This document shows positions 26,086-34,413 of a DNA stretch of 64,000 nucleotides, in pieces (position 1 is the stretch's first letter; the number at the start of each line of letters is the position of its first letter). Both the position numbers and the translations under genes were made by a program. The DNA lies in contig NZ_JACHLK010000005.1 in NCBI RefSeq assembly GCF_014207955.1, positions 248,001 through 312,000 of the forward strand, in the 5' to 3' direction. The stretch is from Acidovorax soli (GTDB lineage: Bacteria > Pseudomonadota > Gammaproteobacteria > Burkholderiales > Burkholderiaceae_C). The notes under the pieces are model-generated. The model worked only from the letters and a program-made list of their open reading frames with translations. It was not told where the DNA came from and made no database searches.

Positions 26086-26990
26086 CGCAACACCCCGAGT
26101 GCAAAGGGCAGGCTGACCACGCCGAGCACGGTCGACAAGGTCACCAGCCCCGCCACATAAGGGCCGTTGTAGCCCATGCGCGCGGCCAGCACATAACAGG
26201 TGCTGGCCGTGGGCAGGGCCGAGAAGGCCAGCAGCACGGTGGTCTGCACGGGGTTGAGGCCGAAAAGCCGGCCCATGCCGAAGGCGATCACGGGCAGCAC
26301 CAGGTGGCGGATGGCCAGCACCGAGACACTGAGCGCCTTGCCGCGCGTGAGCAGGCCGAACTGCATGCCCGCGCCCGCTGCCATCAGCCCCAGCGCCAGG
26401 GATGCGGCGCTGATGCGCGTGACGGTGGGCTCGATCCAGCCCGGGATGCGAAAGCCCAGCAGGTTGGCCACCAGGCCCGTGACGGTGGCCACGATCAGCG
26501 GGTTGCGCACCAGCTCGCGCAAGAAGCCATGCTCACCCTGGCGCGCCATGGGCCAGACGGCCGCCACGTTGAACAGCGGCACGCACACGCCGATCAGCAC
26601 GGCGATCATTAAGAGGCCCTGGGCGCCTGCGAGCCGCTCGGCAATGGCCAGGCCGATGAAGGAGTTGAAGCGAAAGGCGATCTGCGCGCTGGCCGCGTGG
26701 TCGCGCGCGTCCAGGTGCTTGCCCAGCACCGGCCAGCGCGGCAGGCTGTAGGCCAGTGCGATGCCGGCCACGCCGGTGAGCATGCCCGCGGCGATCAGTC
26801 CCGAGGCGGCACCGATGTCCACCGGGCTCTTGACGATGGACTGGAACAGCAGCACCGGGAACAGCAGGTAGTACACCAGGCTCTCGACCGGCTGCCACAC
26901 CGAGCGGTTCAGCGGGGTGAAGCGGCACACCAGATAACCGCACAGGATCAAGGAGAAATCGGGGAGCAGGAGCTGGGCATAGTTCACCAT
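26082..26990 (-). CDS. AEC-family transporter
   Basis: This 302-residue inner-membrane protein has about ten helices in the AEC (auxin efflux carrier) fold. The start is placed at ATG 26990 (MVNYAQLLLPDFSLILCGYL); further upstream the sequence is basic and unlike the family. ALPTASTCYVLAARMGYN near the C-terminus is the segment around the conserved Pro in the second crossover helix. Bacterial members export or take up organic anions such as malate. It forms an operon with the esterase lipoprotein, but what the pair handle together is unclear. Confidence 0.9.
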   Translation of the reverse strand: MVNYAQLLLPDFSLILCGYLVCRFTPLNRSVWQPVESLVYYLLFPVLLFQSIVKSPVDIGAASGLIAAGMLTGVAGIALAYSLPRWPVLGKHLDARDHAASAQIAFRFNSFIGLAIAERLAGAQGLLMIAVLIGVCVPLFNVAAVWPMARQGEHGFLRELVRNPLIVATVTGLVANLLGFRIPGWIEPTVTRISAASLALGLMAAGAGMQFGLLTRGKALSVSVLAIRHLVLPVIAFGMGRLFGLNPVQTTVLLAFSALPTASTCYVLAARMGYNGPYVAGLVTLSTVLGVVSLPFALGVLR

Positions 26991-27113
26991 TCGAGGATAA
27001 ACCAAGCTGTCGCTGCCTGCGGGTAAGCCCCTATGTGGAATCCATAGGGGAGCGTGCCCGGCATTGCGCATACCATTGCCTACCACCAAGTAAACCACCA
27101 TCAGGAGAAATCA

Positions 27114-28076
27114 ATGCAACGTCGCCAATGGCTCGCGCTGACGCTGGTGGCTGCCGCAGGATCTGCCGCAGCCCAGGGCTACCCCAACAAGGTCATCAAG
27201 CTGCAGGTGCCTTTCGCCCCCGGCGGCACCACCGACATCATCGCGCGCGTGATCGCCGACCCGCTGGGCAAGGCCCTGGGCCAGAGCGTGATCGTGGAGA
27301 ACAAGGCCGGTGGCGGCGGCATCGTGGGGGCCAGCGAGACCGCGCGCTCGGCGCCCGATGGCTACACCCTGGGCGTGGCCACGGTGTCCACCACGGCGGC
27401 CAATCCGGCCATCAACCCCAAGACGCCGTACAACCCGATCACGGATTTCACGCCCATCATCAACATCGCGGCCACGCCCAACATCATCGCGGTGCACCCG
27501 AGCTTTCCGGCCAAGGACTACAAGGCCTATGTGGCCGAGCTCAAGAAGGCGCCCGGCAAGTACTCGTACTCGTCCTCCGGCACGGGCGGCATCGGCCACC
27601 TGCAGATGGAGCTGTACAAGAGCCTCTCGGGGACTTTCGTCACGCACATCCCCTACCGCGGCGCAGGCCCGGCGCTCAACGACACGGTGGCCGGCCAGGT
27701 GCCGATGATCTTCGACAACCTGCCCTCGGCCCTGCCCTTCATCAAGGAAAACCGCCTGGTGCCCATCGTGGTCGCGGCACCCCAGCGCGTGGCGGCCCTG
27801 CCCAATGTGCCCACCTTCAAGGAAATGGGCCTGGAGCCCGTGAACCGCATGGCCTACTACGGCATCCTGGGCCCCAAGGGCCTGCCCAAGGAAGTGGTGG
27901 ACAAGGTCAACGCCGCCGTGCGCAAGGCCCTGGAAGACCCGGCCGTGAAGAAGCGCATCGAGGACACCGGCTCCATCGTGATCGGCAACACGCCCGAGCA
28001 GTTCGCCGAGCAGATCAAGGCCGAGTTCGCTGTCTACAAGGACGTGGTCGCCAAGCAGAAGCTGTCGCTGGAATAA
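27114..28076 (+). CDS. Bug/TctC-family periplasmic solute receptor 1
   Basis: This 320-residue tripartite tricarboxylate receptor has a signal peptide ending AAGSAAAQG, followed by [20 protein letters not shown], the phosphate- or carboxylate-binding loop of Bug proteins. [19 protein letters not shown] and [20 protein letters not shown] are further family blocks. Bug proteins capture organic acids or amides, alone or for a TctAB permease; no tctA or tctB is in the window, so this is an orphan receptor. It starts at ATG 27114 after AGGAGA. It is divergent from the AEC carrier and ends in a strong terminator. Confidence 0.94.
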   Translation: MQRRQWLALTLVAAAGSAAAQGYPNKVIKLQVPFAPGGTTDIIARVIADPLGKALGQSVIVENKAGGGGIVGASETARSAPDGYTLGVATVSTTAANPAINPKTPYNPITDFTPIINIAATPNIIAVHPSFPAKDYKAYVAELKKAPGKYSYSSSGTGGIGHLQMELYKSLSGTFVTHIPYRGAGPALNDTVAGQVPMIFDNLPSALPFIKENRLVPIVVAAPQRVAALPNVPTFKEMGLEPVNRMAYYGILGPKGLPKEVVDKVNAAVRKALEDPAVKKRIEDTGSIVIGNTPEQFAEQIKAEFAVYKDVVAKQKLSLE

Positions 28077-28101
28077 GCGCTGCGGACCTGTCCTGCACGA
28101 G

Positions 28102-28130
28102 AGCCGCCCGGAGTCCGGGCGGCTTTTTTA
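28102..28130 (+). terminator. rho-independent terminator after Bug receptor 1
   Basis: AGCCGCCCGG pairs with CCGGGCGGCT around a short AGT loop and continues into a T6 tract, 26 bp after the stop codon. It isolates xerD, which begins 17 bp later. Confidence 0.93.
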
Positions 28131-28146
28131 CGTGCTATCGTTTTCC

Positions 28147-29046
28147 ATGCTCACCACCAGCCTGAATGCGATCGACACCTTCGTGGATGCCCTGTGGCTG
28201 GAGGACGGCCTGTCGCGCAACACCCTGGCCGCCTACCGCCGCGACCTGACCCTGTATGCGCAGTGGCTGGCCGAGCACCATGCCGAACTGGCCCTCGATG
28301 GCACGGCCGAGCAGCACCTGCAGGACTACTTCGCGGCGCGCCACGCCGAGACCCGTGCCACCTCGGCCAACCGGCGCCTCACGGTGCTGCGGCGCTACTT
28401 CCACTGGGCGCTGCGCGAGCGCCGCATCCATGCCGACCCCACGGTGCGCCTGCAGGCGGCGCGCCAGCCCCTGCGCGTGCCCAAGACCCTGTCGCAGGCC
28501 CAGGTCGAGGCCCTGCTGGCCGCACCCGACATCGGCAACCCGCTGGGCCTGCGCGACCGCACCATGCTGGAGCTGATGTACGCCAGCGGCCTGCGCGTGA
28601 CCGAGCTGGTCACCCTCAAGACCTTCCAACTGGGGCTCGCCGAGGGCGTGCTGCGCGTCACCGGCAAGGGCAGCAAGGAGCGCCTCGTGCCCTTTGGCGA
28701 GGAGGCGCGCCAGTGGCTGCAGCGCTACCTGGCCGAGGCGCGCGGTGCCATCCTCGGGGGGCAGCAGACCGATGACCTGTTCGTGACCCAGCGCGGCGCC
28801 GGCATGACGCGGGTGATGTTCTGGGTCATCGTGAAGAAATGGGCGGCCGTGGCCGGCATCACCACGCCGCTGTCGCCGCACACGCTGCGCCATGCCTTCG
28901 CCACGCACCTGCTCAACCACGGCGCCGACCTGCGCGTGGTGCAGCTGCTGCTCGGGCATGCCGACATCTCCACCACCACCATCTATACCCACGTGGCGCG
29001 CGAGCGGCTCAAGGCGCTGCACGCGCAGCACCACCCGCGCGGATAG
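28147..29046 (+). CDS. xerD: site-specific tyrosine recombinase XerD
   Basis: XerD works with XerC at the chromosomal dif site to resolve dimers at division. The 299-residue protein has the SAM-like N-terminal core-binding domain (AIDTFVDALWLEDGLSRNTL) and a catalytic domain with R150 (SGLRVTEL), K174 (GKGSKER), H245 and R248 (HTLRHAFATH), H271 (LLGHADIS) and nucleophile Y280 (IYTH). ATG 28147 gives the family length; a GTG at 28132 inside the preceding terminator tract is less likely. It sits between two Bug receptor genes, an unusual setting. The sequence looks like a housekeeping Xer and not an integron or phage integrase. Confidence 0.93.
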   Translation: MLTTSLNAIDTFVDALWLEDGLSRNTLAAYRRDLTLYAQWLAEHHAELALDGTAEQHLQDYFAARHAETRATSANRRLTVLRRYFHWALRERRIHADPTVRLQAARQPLRVPKTLSQAQVEALLAAPDIGNPLGLRDRTMLELMYASGLRVTELVTLKTFQLGLAEGVLRVTGKGSKERLVPFGEEARQWLQRYLAEARGAILGGQQTDDLFVTQRGAGMTRVMFWVIVKKWAAVAGITTPLSPHTLRHAFATHLLNHGADLRVVQLLLGHADISTTTIYTHVARERLKALHAQHHPRG

Positions 29047-29082
29047 GGACAAGGTTCACCACAACACCAAAAGGAGACAACC

Positions 29083-30045
29083 ATGAAAAAGTCCTTGATT
29101 GCCCTGCTGCTCCTGGCCAGCACCGGCCTGGCCCTGGCCCAGGCCTGGCCCGCGGCCAAACCCATCCGCCTGATCGTGGGCTACCCGCCGGGTGGTGGCA
29201 TCGACTTTGCGGCGCGCACCGTCCAGACGCCGCTGCAGGAAGCCCTCAAGCAGCAGATCGTGGTGGACTACAAGCCCGGCGCCGGCGGCCTGCTGGCGGC
29301 CGGCGAACTGGTGCGCGCGCAGCCCGATGGCTACACCATCCTGCTGGCCAACACCGGGCCCTTCGCCATCGCGCCCTACCTGCAGCGCAAGCTGCCCTAC
29401 GACCCGCTCAAGCAGTTCACCTACATCGGCCAGATCAGCCAGGGCAGCTACATCGCCGTGACCTACCCGGCGCACCCCGCCAAGGACCTGAAGGAATGGG
29501 TGGCCTGGGCGCGGGCCAATGCCGGCAAGGTCAACTTCGCCTCGGGCGGGGCGGGCACTTCGACCCACCTCAATGGCGAACTCATGAACCAGGCCATCGG
29601 CATGGACATCACCCACGTGCCCTACAAGGGCAGCGCGCCGGCCCTGCAGGAGCTGATCGGCGGGCAGACGCAGCTGCTGATCGACGCCGGCACCGTGCTG
29701 CTTCCGCAGATCAAGGGCGGCAAGCTCAAGGCCCTGGCCGTCACCGGCGCCCAGCGCGACCCGCAATTGCCCGACGTGCCCACGGTGCGCGAGCTGGGCC
29801 TCGGGGCCATGGAGTCCGTGGGCTTCCAGGGCCTGGTGGGCCCGGCCGGCATGCCGCGCGAGGTGGTGGACAAGCTCTCGGCCGAACTGGCCAAGGTGCT
29901 GGCGCAGCCCGATATCCAGGCCAAGTTCGCCGCTGCCGGGGCCCAGGTGCACCCGCTCGGCCCTGCGGAGTTCACGGCATTCGTGAAGGGCGAAAATGAC
30001 AAATGGGCCAAGCTGATACGCGAGCGCAAGCTGCAATTGGACTGA
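29083..30045 (+). CDS. Bug/TctC-family periplasmic solute receptor 2
   Basis: This 320-residue receptor has a clear Sec signal (MKKSLIALLLLASTGLALAQ). The ligand loop is RLIVGYPPGGGIDFAARTVQ, and DYKPGAGGLLAAGELVRAQP and HVPYKGSAPALQELIGGQ are family blocks. It begins 37 bp after xerD with AGGAGA in front. It shares only family-level similarity with its two neighbours, so the three are divergent paralogues with probably different ligands. The stop codon TGA 30043-30045 is also the first base triplet of the 268-bp repeat element. Confidence 0.94.
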   Translation: MKKSLIALLLLASTGLALAQAWPAAKPIRLIVGYPPGGGIDFAARTVQTPLQEALKQQIVVDYKPGAGGLLAAGELVRAQPDGYTILLANTGPFAIAPYLQRKLPYDPLKQFTYIGQISQGSYIAVTYPAHPAKDLKEWVAWARANAGKVNFASGGAGTSTHLNGELMNQAIGMDITHVPYKGSAPALQELIGGQTQLLIDAGTVLLPQIKGGKLKALAVTGAQRDPQLPDVPTVRELGLGAMESVGFQGLVGPAGMPREVVDKLSAELAKVLAQPDIQAKFAAAGAQVHPLGPAEFTAFVKGENDKWAKLIRERKLQLD

Positions 30046-30310
30046 AGTGAAACACCCCCTGAGTCGCTTCGCGCCTCGGTGTGTCCGCCAGAGGCGGCCA
30101 CTCTTCGGGCATGTCCAAGCCTGCGCAGGCAGGCTTGGAGCCGCGGCCCTCAGCCCCTCTTTCATATTGCTTCGCAATCTGGGAGGGGGACGCCCCCAGT
30201 GCACGCAAGCGAAGCGCCGCCTATGCTGCTTGGCGGCCCTTGCACGGGGGCGCTGGCGTGGGCTGCGCCAGTTTCACGCGTCGCGGGTGGCGCACCGGGC
30301 AATGAACAAC
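30043..30310 (+). repeat. 268-bp structured intergenic repeat, copy 1
   Basis: This copy aligns without any gap to the reverse complement of 34146-34413; the two ends and the interior all satisfy the same coordinate sum. It starts at the TGA of Bug receptor 2. It holds several hairpins: CCAAGCCTG/CAGGCTTGG (30115-30138), CCCCTC/GAGGGG (30154-30188) enclosing a stem at 30164-30180, and GCCGCC/GGCGGC further on. Between the copies the inner stem differs in sequence but keeps its pairing. There is no coding sequence with a credible start. Confidence 0.9.
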
Positions 30311-30329
30311 TGATGAACGACAACAGGCA

Positions 30330-31343
30330 ATGAAAATGGCAATCGAGAACACGGTGGATGGAGGCCGGCGCGCTGCGCTGGCCATGGCGGCATGCGGGGT
30401 GGCGGCGGCAGCGCTGGCCCCTGGCCTGGTGCGGGCGCAGGCGCCGGCCTGGCCCACGCGGCCGGTGCGCATCGTGGTGGCCTACCCGGCGGGCGGCGTG
30501 AGCGACGTGGTGGCGCGCCTGCTGGCCGACAAGCTGGCGCCCGTGCTGGGCCAGCCCGTGGTGATCGAGAACAAGGCCGGGGCCAGCGGCAGCATCGGCA
30601 TGGATGCGGTCGCCAAGGCCACGGATGGCCACACCCTGGGTTTTGCGGCCATCAGCCCGCTGGCGCTCAATCCGCACCTCGGTGCCTCGCCCTTCGACCC
30701 GGCCAAGGACATCGTGCCCGTGGCCACGGTGATGTACTCGCCCGTGCTGCTGCTGGGCACGCCGGCCAGCAGCGCGCGCGATTTCCGTGACCTGCTGGCC
30801 CAGGCCAAGGCCAAGCCGGGCAGCATCCGCTGGGCCACCTCGGGCCAGGCCTCGCTCGGCCATATCATGCTCGAGCAGGTCATGCACACCGCGGGCGTGC
30901 AGATGACCCACATCCCCTACAAGGGCGGTGGCCAGCAGATGAACGATGCGCTCAGCGGCCAGTTCGAGATCCTCTCCACCAATGCCGGGCCGGCCGTGCT
31001 CCAGCACATCAAGGCCGGCAAGCTCAAGGCCCTGGCCGTGGGCGCGCCGGACCGGCTCGACACCCTGCCCGACGTGCCCACGCTGGCCGAGCTGGGCCAG
31101 GGCGCGGCCAACCTGTCCTCGCTGTTCGGCGTGTTCGCACCCGCTGGCATGCCGGCGGCCGTGGTGGCCCGGCTCAATGCCGAGATCAACAAGGTGCTGG
31201 CCCTGCCCGAGGTGCGCGCCAAGCTCGATGCCTCCGACAACGTGCCCCTGGGCGGCACGGCAGCCGACTTCGGCAAGCGCATCGCCGCGGAATCCGAGGC
31301 CAACCTGCGCATCATCCGCGCTGCGGGCATCAAGGGGCAGTGA
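30330..31343 (+). CDS. Bug/TctC-family periplasmic solute receptor 3
   Basis: This 337-residue receptor may start at ATG 30330 or ATG 30336. The signal region GGRRAALAMAACGVAAAALAP includes a twin-arginine-like pair and ends near VRAQAP. The ligand loop RIVVAYPAGGVSDVVARLLA and the blocks ENKAGASGSIGMDAVAKA and HIPYKGGGQQMNDALSGQ identify the family. It begins 20 bp after the first 268-bp repeat copy, so its transcript, if it starts upstream, would carry the structured element as a leader. It ends at a strong bidirectional terminator. Confidence 0.93.
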   Translation: MKMAIENTVDGGRRAALAMAACGVAAAALAPGLVRAQAPAWPTRPVRIVVAYPAGGVSDVVARLLADKLAPVLGQPVVIENKAGASGSIGMDAVAKATDGHTLGFAAISPLALNPHLGASPFDPAKDIVPVATVMYSPVLLLGTPASSARDFRDLLAQAKAKPGSIRWATSGQASLGHIMLEQVMHTAGVQMTHIPYKGGGQQMNDALSGQFEILSTNAGPAVLQHIKAGKLKALAVGAPDRLDTLPDVPTLAELGQGAANLSSLFGVFAPAGMPAAVVARLNAEINKVLALPEVRAKLDASDNVPLGGTAADFGKRIAAESEANLRIIRAAGIKGQ

Positions 31344-31366
31344 AGAGTTGACCACGCCGGAATGAC

Positions 31367-31390
31367 AAAGGGGAGCCGAGGCTCCCCTTT
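31367..31390. terminator. bidirectional terminator between Bug receptor 3 and the HDOD gene
   Basis: AAAGGGGAGC (31367-31376) pairs perfectly with GCTCCCCTTT (31381-31390) around a 4-base loop. A-run and T-run flanks allow it to end both converging transcription units. Confidence 0.88.
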
Positions 31391-31408
31391 CTTGTGCTCC
31401 GCGCAGGC

Positions 31409-32689
31409 TCAGTCTGCGTTGAGGTTTTCGGCCCAGGTCAGCGCCTGCAGGTGGGCCCAGTTGACCTGGCGGTTGGACAGGTGCAGGGCCTCGGCCGTGC
31501 GCGCGAACACCACTTCGTCGCCGCTCTCGCAGGCCTTGGTCAGCTCCAGGAAAGGGGCGAACACGCCGGTGTTGTGCAGCAGCGCGTCGGTCACGGGTTG
31601 GGGCAGGGCCACGGACTCCAGGGCCTTCTCGATGGGCACGTTGAGCATGGTGTCCAGCAGCGAAAACACCCCCACGACGAAGGCGTTGTCGCATTCCTCG
31701 GGCGGCAGCAGTTCGGTGGCCAGCAGCTCCATCAGGCGGCCGCGCACCACGGCGGTCTGGCCCACGGCCGGCGGCGATCCATCGGCGCGCGAGGTCGTCA
31801 TGAGCAGGGCGGCCCAGCGGAACAGCTTCTTGAGGCCCAGGATCATCACCGCGTGGCGGAACGAGGTGATCTCGCACGACAGGCCGAAGCCCGAGGAGTT
31901 GATGAAGCGCAGCAGGTTGAAGGACAGCGTGGGGTCCTTCTTGAGCAGGTCCTCGATCTCGGCCGTGCTGGCCTGCTTGCGCACCAGGTTGATGAGCTGG
32001 ATGATGGTGGCCTGCGAGGGCCGGATGGTGGTGGCCTTGACCAGCGAGGGCTTGGCGAACCAGAAGCCCTGGAAGAGCTTCACGCCCAGGTCGGACATCA
32101 TCTTGAACTGCTCGGGCGTCTCCACCTTTTCGGCCACCAGCGTGGCCTTGGCGTAGTTGCCGGCGAACTTGACCAGAGGAGCGGCCAGCTCGGGCTTGAA
32201 GGCCTGCATGTCGAGCTTGATGTAGGCCGCCAGCGGCATCCAGTTGCCGTAGGCGCGGCGCAGCGCATTCTGGTTGAATGCCAGGCGAAAGCCGCGGGCG
32301 CGCAGGGCCTCGAGCACGGGCACGCGGCCGTCGATCTCTTCCTGCGTGGCACCGTCGGGCAGCGTGGGCACTTCCAGCACCACCTTCTCGGGGTGGATCA
32401 GCTCCAGGTGGCCGCCGGCCAGGCTGTCGTGCGTGCAGTTGATGAAGACGGTCTTCTTGCCCACCAGGGCTTCCGTGCCCGCGTAGGACAGGGCGTTGAA
32501 CAGCAGCGCGGCATCGCTGGCTGCCGTGTGCGAGGCGCTGGCGGTGGAGCGGTCGAACAGCTCGTAGCCATACACGGCACGGTGCTGGTCCACGATGGGC
32601 TGGCGCGCAATGATGGCCAGGTTGCTGTCTTCGACGTTCTCCTGGGTCGGGTCGACTTCGGAGGCGGCTTGTTCAGGGGTGGTCGACAT
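31409..32689 (-). CDS. EAL-like/HDOD signalling protein A (YuxH/CdgJ type)
   Basis: The predicted protein has 426 residues from ATG 32689 (MSTTPEQAA); an in-frame ATG eight codons upstream is less likely. The N-terminal half is a degenerate EAL domain: YELFDRS stands in place of the metal-binding ExL, and AFNQNA stands where active enzymes have DDFG. KLDMQAF, VAEKVET and LFQGFWFAKP are retained. The C-terminal half is an HDOD domain (from about residue 215; LLRFINSSGFGL, RHAVMILGLKKLFRWAALL). Members regulate motility and stress signalling by binding partners and are not expected to hydrolyse cyclic-di-GMP. It is a tandem paralogue of the next gene. Confidence 0.9.
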   Translation of the reverse strand: MSTTPEQAASEVDPTQENVEDSNLAIIARQPIVDQHRAVYGYELFDRSTASASHTAASDAALLFNALSYAGTEALVGKKTVFINCTHDSLAGGHLELIHPEKVVLEVPTLPDGATQEEIDGRVPVLEALRARGFRLAFNQNALRRAYGNWMPLAAYIKLDMQAFKPELAAPLVKFAGNYAKATLVAEKVETPEQFKMMSDLGVKLFQGFWFAKPSLVKATTIRPSQATIIQLINLVRKQASTAEIEDLLKKDPTLSFNLLRFINSSGFGLSCEITSFRHAVMILGLKKLFRWAALLMTTSRADGSPPAVGQTAVVRGRLMELLATELLPPEECDNAFVVGVFSLLDTMLNVPIEKALESVALPQPVTDALLHNTGVFAPFLELTKACESGDEVVFARTAEALHLSNRQVNWAHLQALTWAENLNAD

Positions 32690-32797
32690 GGGCGCTTGGA
32701 TAGGAATAGGCAATGGGGGCTACGGGTCAGATTCTAGACCCGCTCCCACAATCCTTCTGTATGCAAATTGCACGCCATTCCTGCGTGGGGGTCAATC

Positions 32798-34069
32798 TCA
32801 ATCCTCGGTCAGCTGATCGGCCCAGGCAAGGGCCTGCAGGTGGGCCAGGTTGATCTGCTGGCTGGTCAGGTGCAGGGTGCCGGCGGCGCGGTGGAACACG
32901 GCGTCGTCGCTCGACTCGCAGGCTTCGGCCAGGGTCAGCAGGTCCCCGAGGAAGCCCTCACGGCGCAGCAGCGCGGCCGCGGCGGTCTCGGGCACGTTGA
33001 GCAGGCCGATGGCCGACTCCATGGGGATGGACAGCATCACGTCCAGCAGCGAGAAGATGCCCACGACGAAGGCCTGGTCGGCCTCGTCGGGCGGCAGTGT
33101 CTCCAGCGCCAGCAGTTCCATCAGGCGGCCCCGCACCACGGCCGTCTGGCCCACGGACGAGGGCGCGCCGCTGGTGCGCGAGGCCGTGAGCAGCAGGGCG
33201 GCCCAGCGGAACAGCTTCTTCAGGCCCATGAGCATCACGGCCTGGCGGAAGGAGGTGATCTCGCGGTTCAGTCCAAAGCCGGCCGAGTTGATCAGGCGCA
33301 TGAGGTTGAAGGCCAGGCCCGCATCCTTCTTGAGCACTTCCTCGATCTCGTCGGTGCTGGCCTGCTGGCGCACCAGGTTGATGAGCTGGATGATGCTGCT
33401 TTGCGCCGGCGTGAGCAGCTTGGCCTCGACCAGGGCCGGGCGCGCGAACCAGTAGCCCTGGAACAGCTGCACGCCCTGGGTGGAGACCATGTCGTACTGC
33501 TGGGCGGTTTCCACCTTCTCGGCGATGAGTTCGGCCTGGGAATGGCGTCCCGCGTAGCTGATCAGCACTGCCAGCTGGTCCGCGGCCAGCACCGAGAGGT
33601 CGAGCTTGATGTAGTCGGCCAGCGGCAGCCAGGGGGCGTAGGTCGACTGCAGCACCGTGTGGTTGAACGCCAGGTGAAAGCCGCGCTCGCGCAGCCCCGA
33701 AAGGATGGGCAGGCGCGCCTGCACCTCGTCGGCGGCCGCGTGGCCCAGGGGCGGGATCTCCAGCACCACCTTGTCCGGGTCGAGCAGCTCCAGGTGGCCG
33801 CCCGAGAGGCTTTCGTGCGTGCAGTTCACGAAGATCAGCTTCTTGCCCACGAGCTCTTCGGTGCCCGCATGCGAGAGGGCATTGAAGATCAGGATCACGT
33901 CGCTGGCCGCCGTGTGGGAGGTCTCGGTGCGCGAGCGGTTGAACAGCTCGTAGCCGACCACGACCTGCTGGCCATTGACGATGGCCTGGCGCGCGATCAT
34001 TGCCACGGACGTCTGGCCAGCGGCTGTGCTGGCGGGGTAGGTTCTTCCATTGGCAGGATGGGTGGACAT
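32798..34069 (-). CDS. EAL-like/HDOD signalling protein B (YuxH/CdgJ type)
   Basis: This 423-residue protein is co-linear along its length with protein A and shares runs such as SHTAASD, QTAVVRGRLMELLA and GLKKLFRWAALL. The EAL remnant reads YELFNRS, AFNHTV in place of DDFG, YIKLDLS, IAEKVET and LFQGYWFARP, so it too should lack phosphodiesterase activity. The HDOD half keeps LMRLINSAGFGLNREITSFRQ. The two genes lie 108 bp apart on the same strand, an old tandem duplication whose copies have diverged mainly in the N-terminal 30 residues and the helical tail. Its upstream region (34070-34145) is followed by the second 268-bp repeat. Confidence 0.9.
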   Translation of the reverse strand: MSTHPANGRTYPASTAAGQTSVAMIARQAIVNGQQVVVGYELFNRSRTETSHTAASDVILIFNALSHAGTEELVGKKLIFVNCTHESLSGGHLELLDPDKVVLEIPPLGHAAADEVQARLPILSGLRERGFHLAFNHTVLQSTYAPWLPLADYIKLDLSVLAADQLAVLISYAGRHSQAELIAEKVETAQQYDMVSTQGVQLFQGYWFARPALVEAKLLTPAQSSIIQLINLVRQQASTDEIEEVLKKDAGLAFNLMRLINSAGFGLNREITSFRQAVMLMGLKKLFRWAALLLTASRTSGAPSSVGQTAVVRGRLMELLALETLPPDEADQAFVVGIFSLLDVMLSIPMESAIGLLNVPETAAAALLRREGFLGDLLTLAEACESSDDAVFHRAAGTLHLTSQQINLAHLQALAWADQLTED

Positions 34070-34145
34070 GGATCGTGGATGCGTTGGCTGGACATGGGGG
34101 ACGAAAGGGCTCGGGTCATTCTAGAGCGAGTCATCAGGCATCTCG

Positions 34146-34413
34146 GTTGTCCGCAGCGCTGTGTGCTACCCGCAGGGCATGAAACTGGCGCGGCCAAAGC
34201 CAGCGCCCCCGTGCAAGGGCCGCCCTGCCGCGCAGGCGGCGCTTTGCTTGCGTGCACTGGGGGCGTCCCCCTCCCGACTCGCGCAGCGAGTCGAGAGAGG
34301 GGCTGAGGGCCGCGGCTCCAAGCCTGCCTGCGCAGGCTTGGACGTGCCCGAAGAGCGGCCGGCTCTGGCGGACGCATGGAGGCGCGAAGCGACTCAGGGG
34401 GTGTTTCATGTCA
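34146..34413 (-). repeat. 268-bp structured intergenic repeat, copy 2 (inverted)
   Basis: This is the inverted partner of 30043-30310. Read on the minus strand it starts with the TGA stop (34411-34413) of the DUF455 gene, just as copy 1 starts with the stop of Bug receptor 2. The hairpin GACTCG/CGAGTC (34276-34292) replaces the A/T-rich hairpin of copy 1 with pairing preserved. With the 76 bp to 34069 it fills the gene-free interval upstream of HDOD gene B; I see no other gene or clear promoter there. Confidence 0.9.

Noticed and set aside
28147..29046. xerD as the integrase of a genomic island
   Set aside because: Sequence length and motifs are those of housekeeping XerD. No attachment-site repeats, tRNA gene or phage genes are adjacent.
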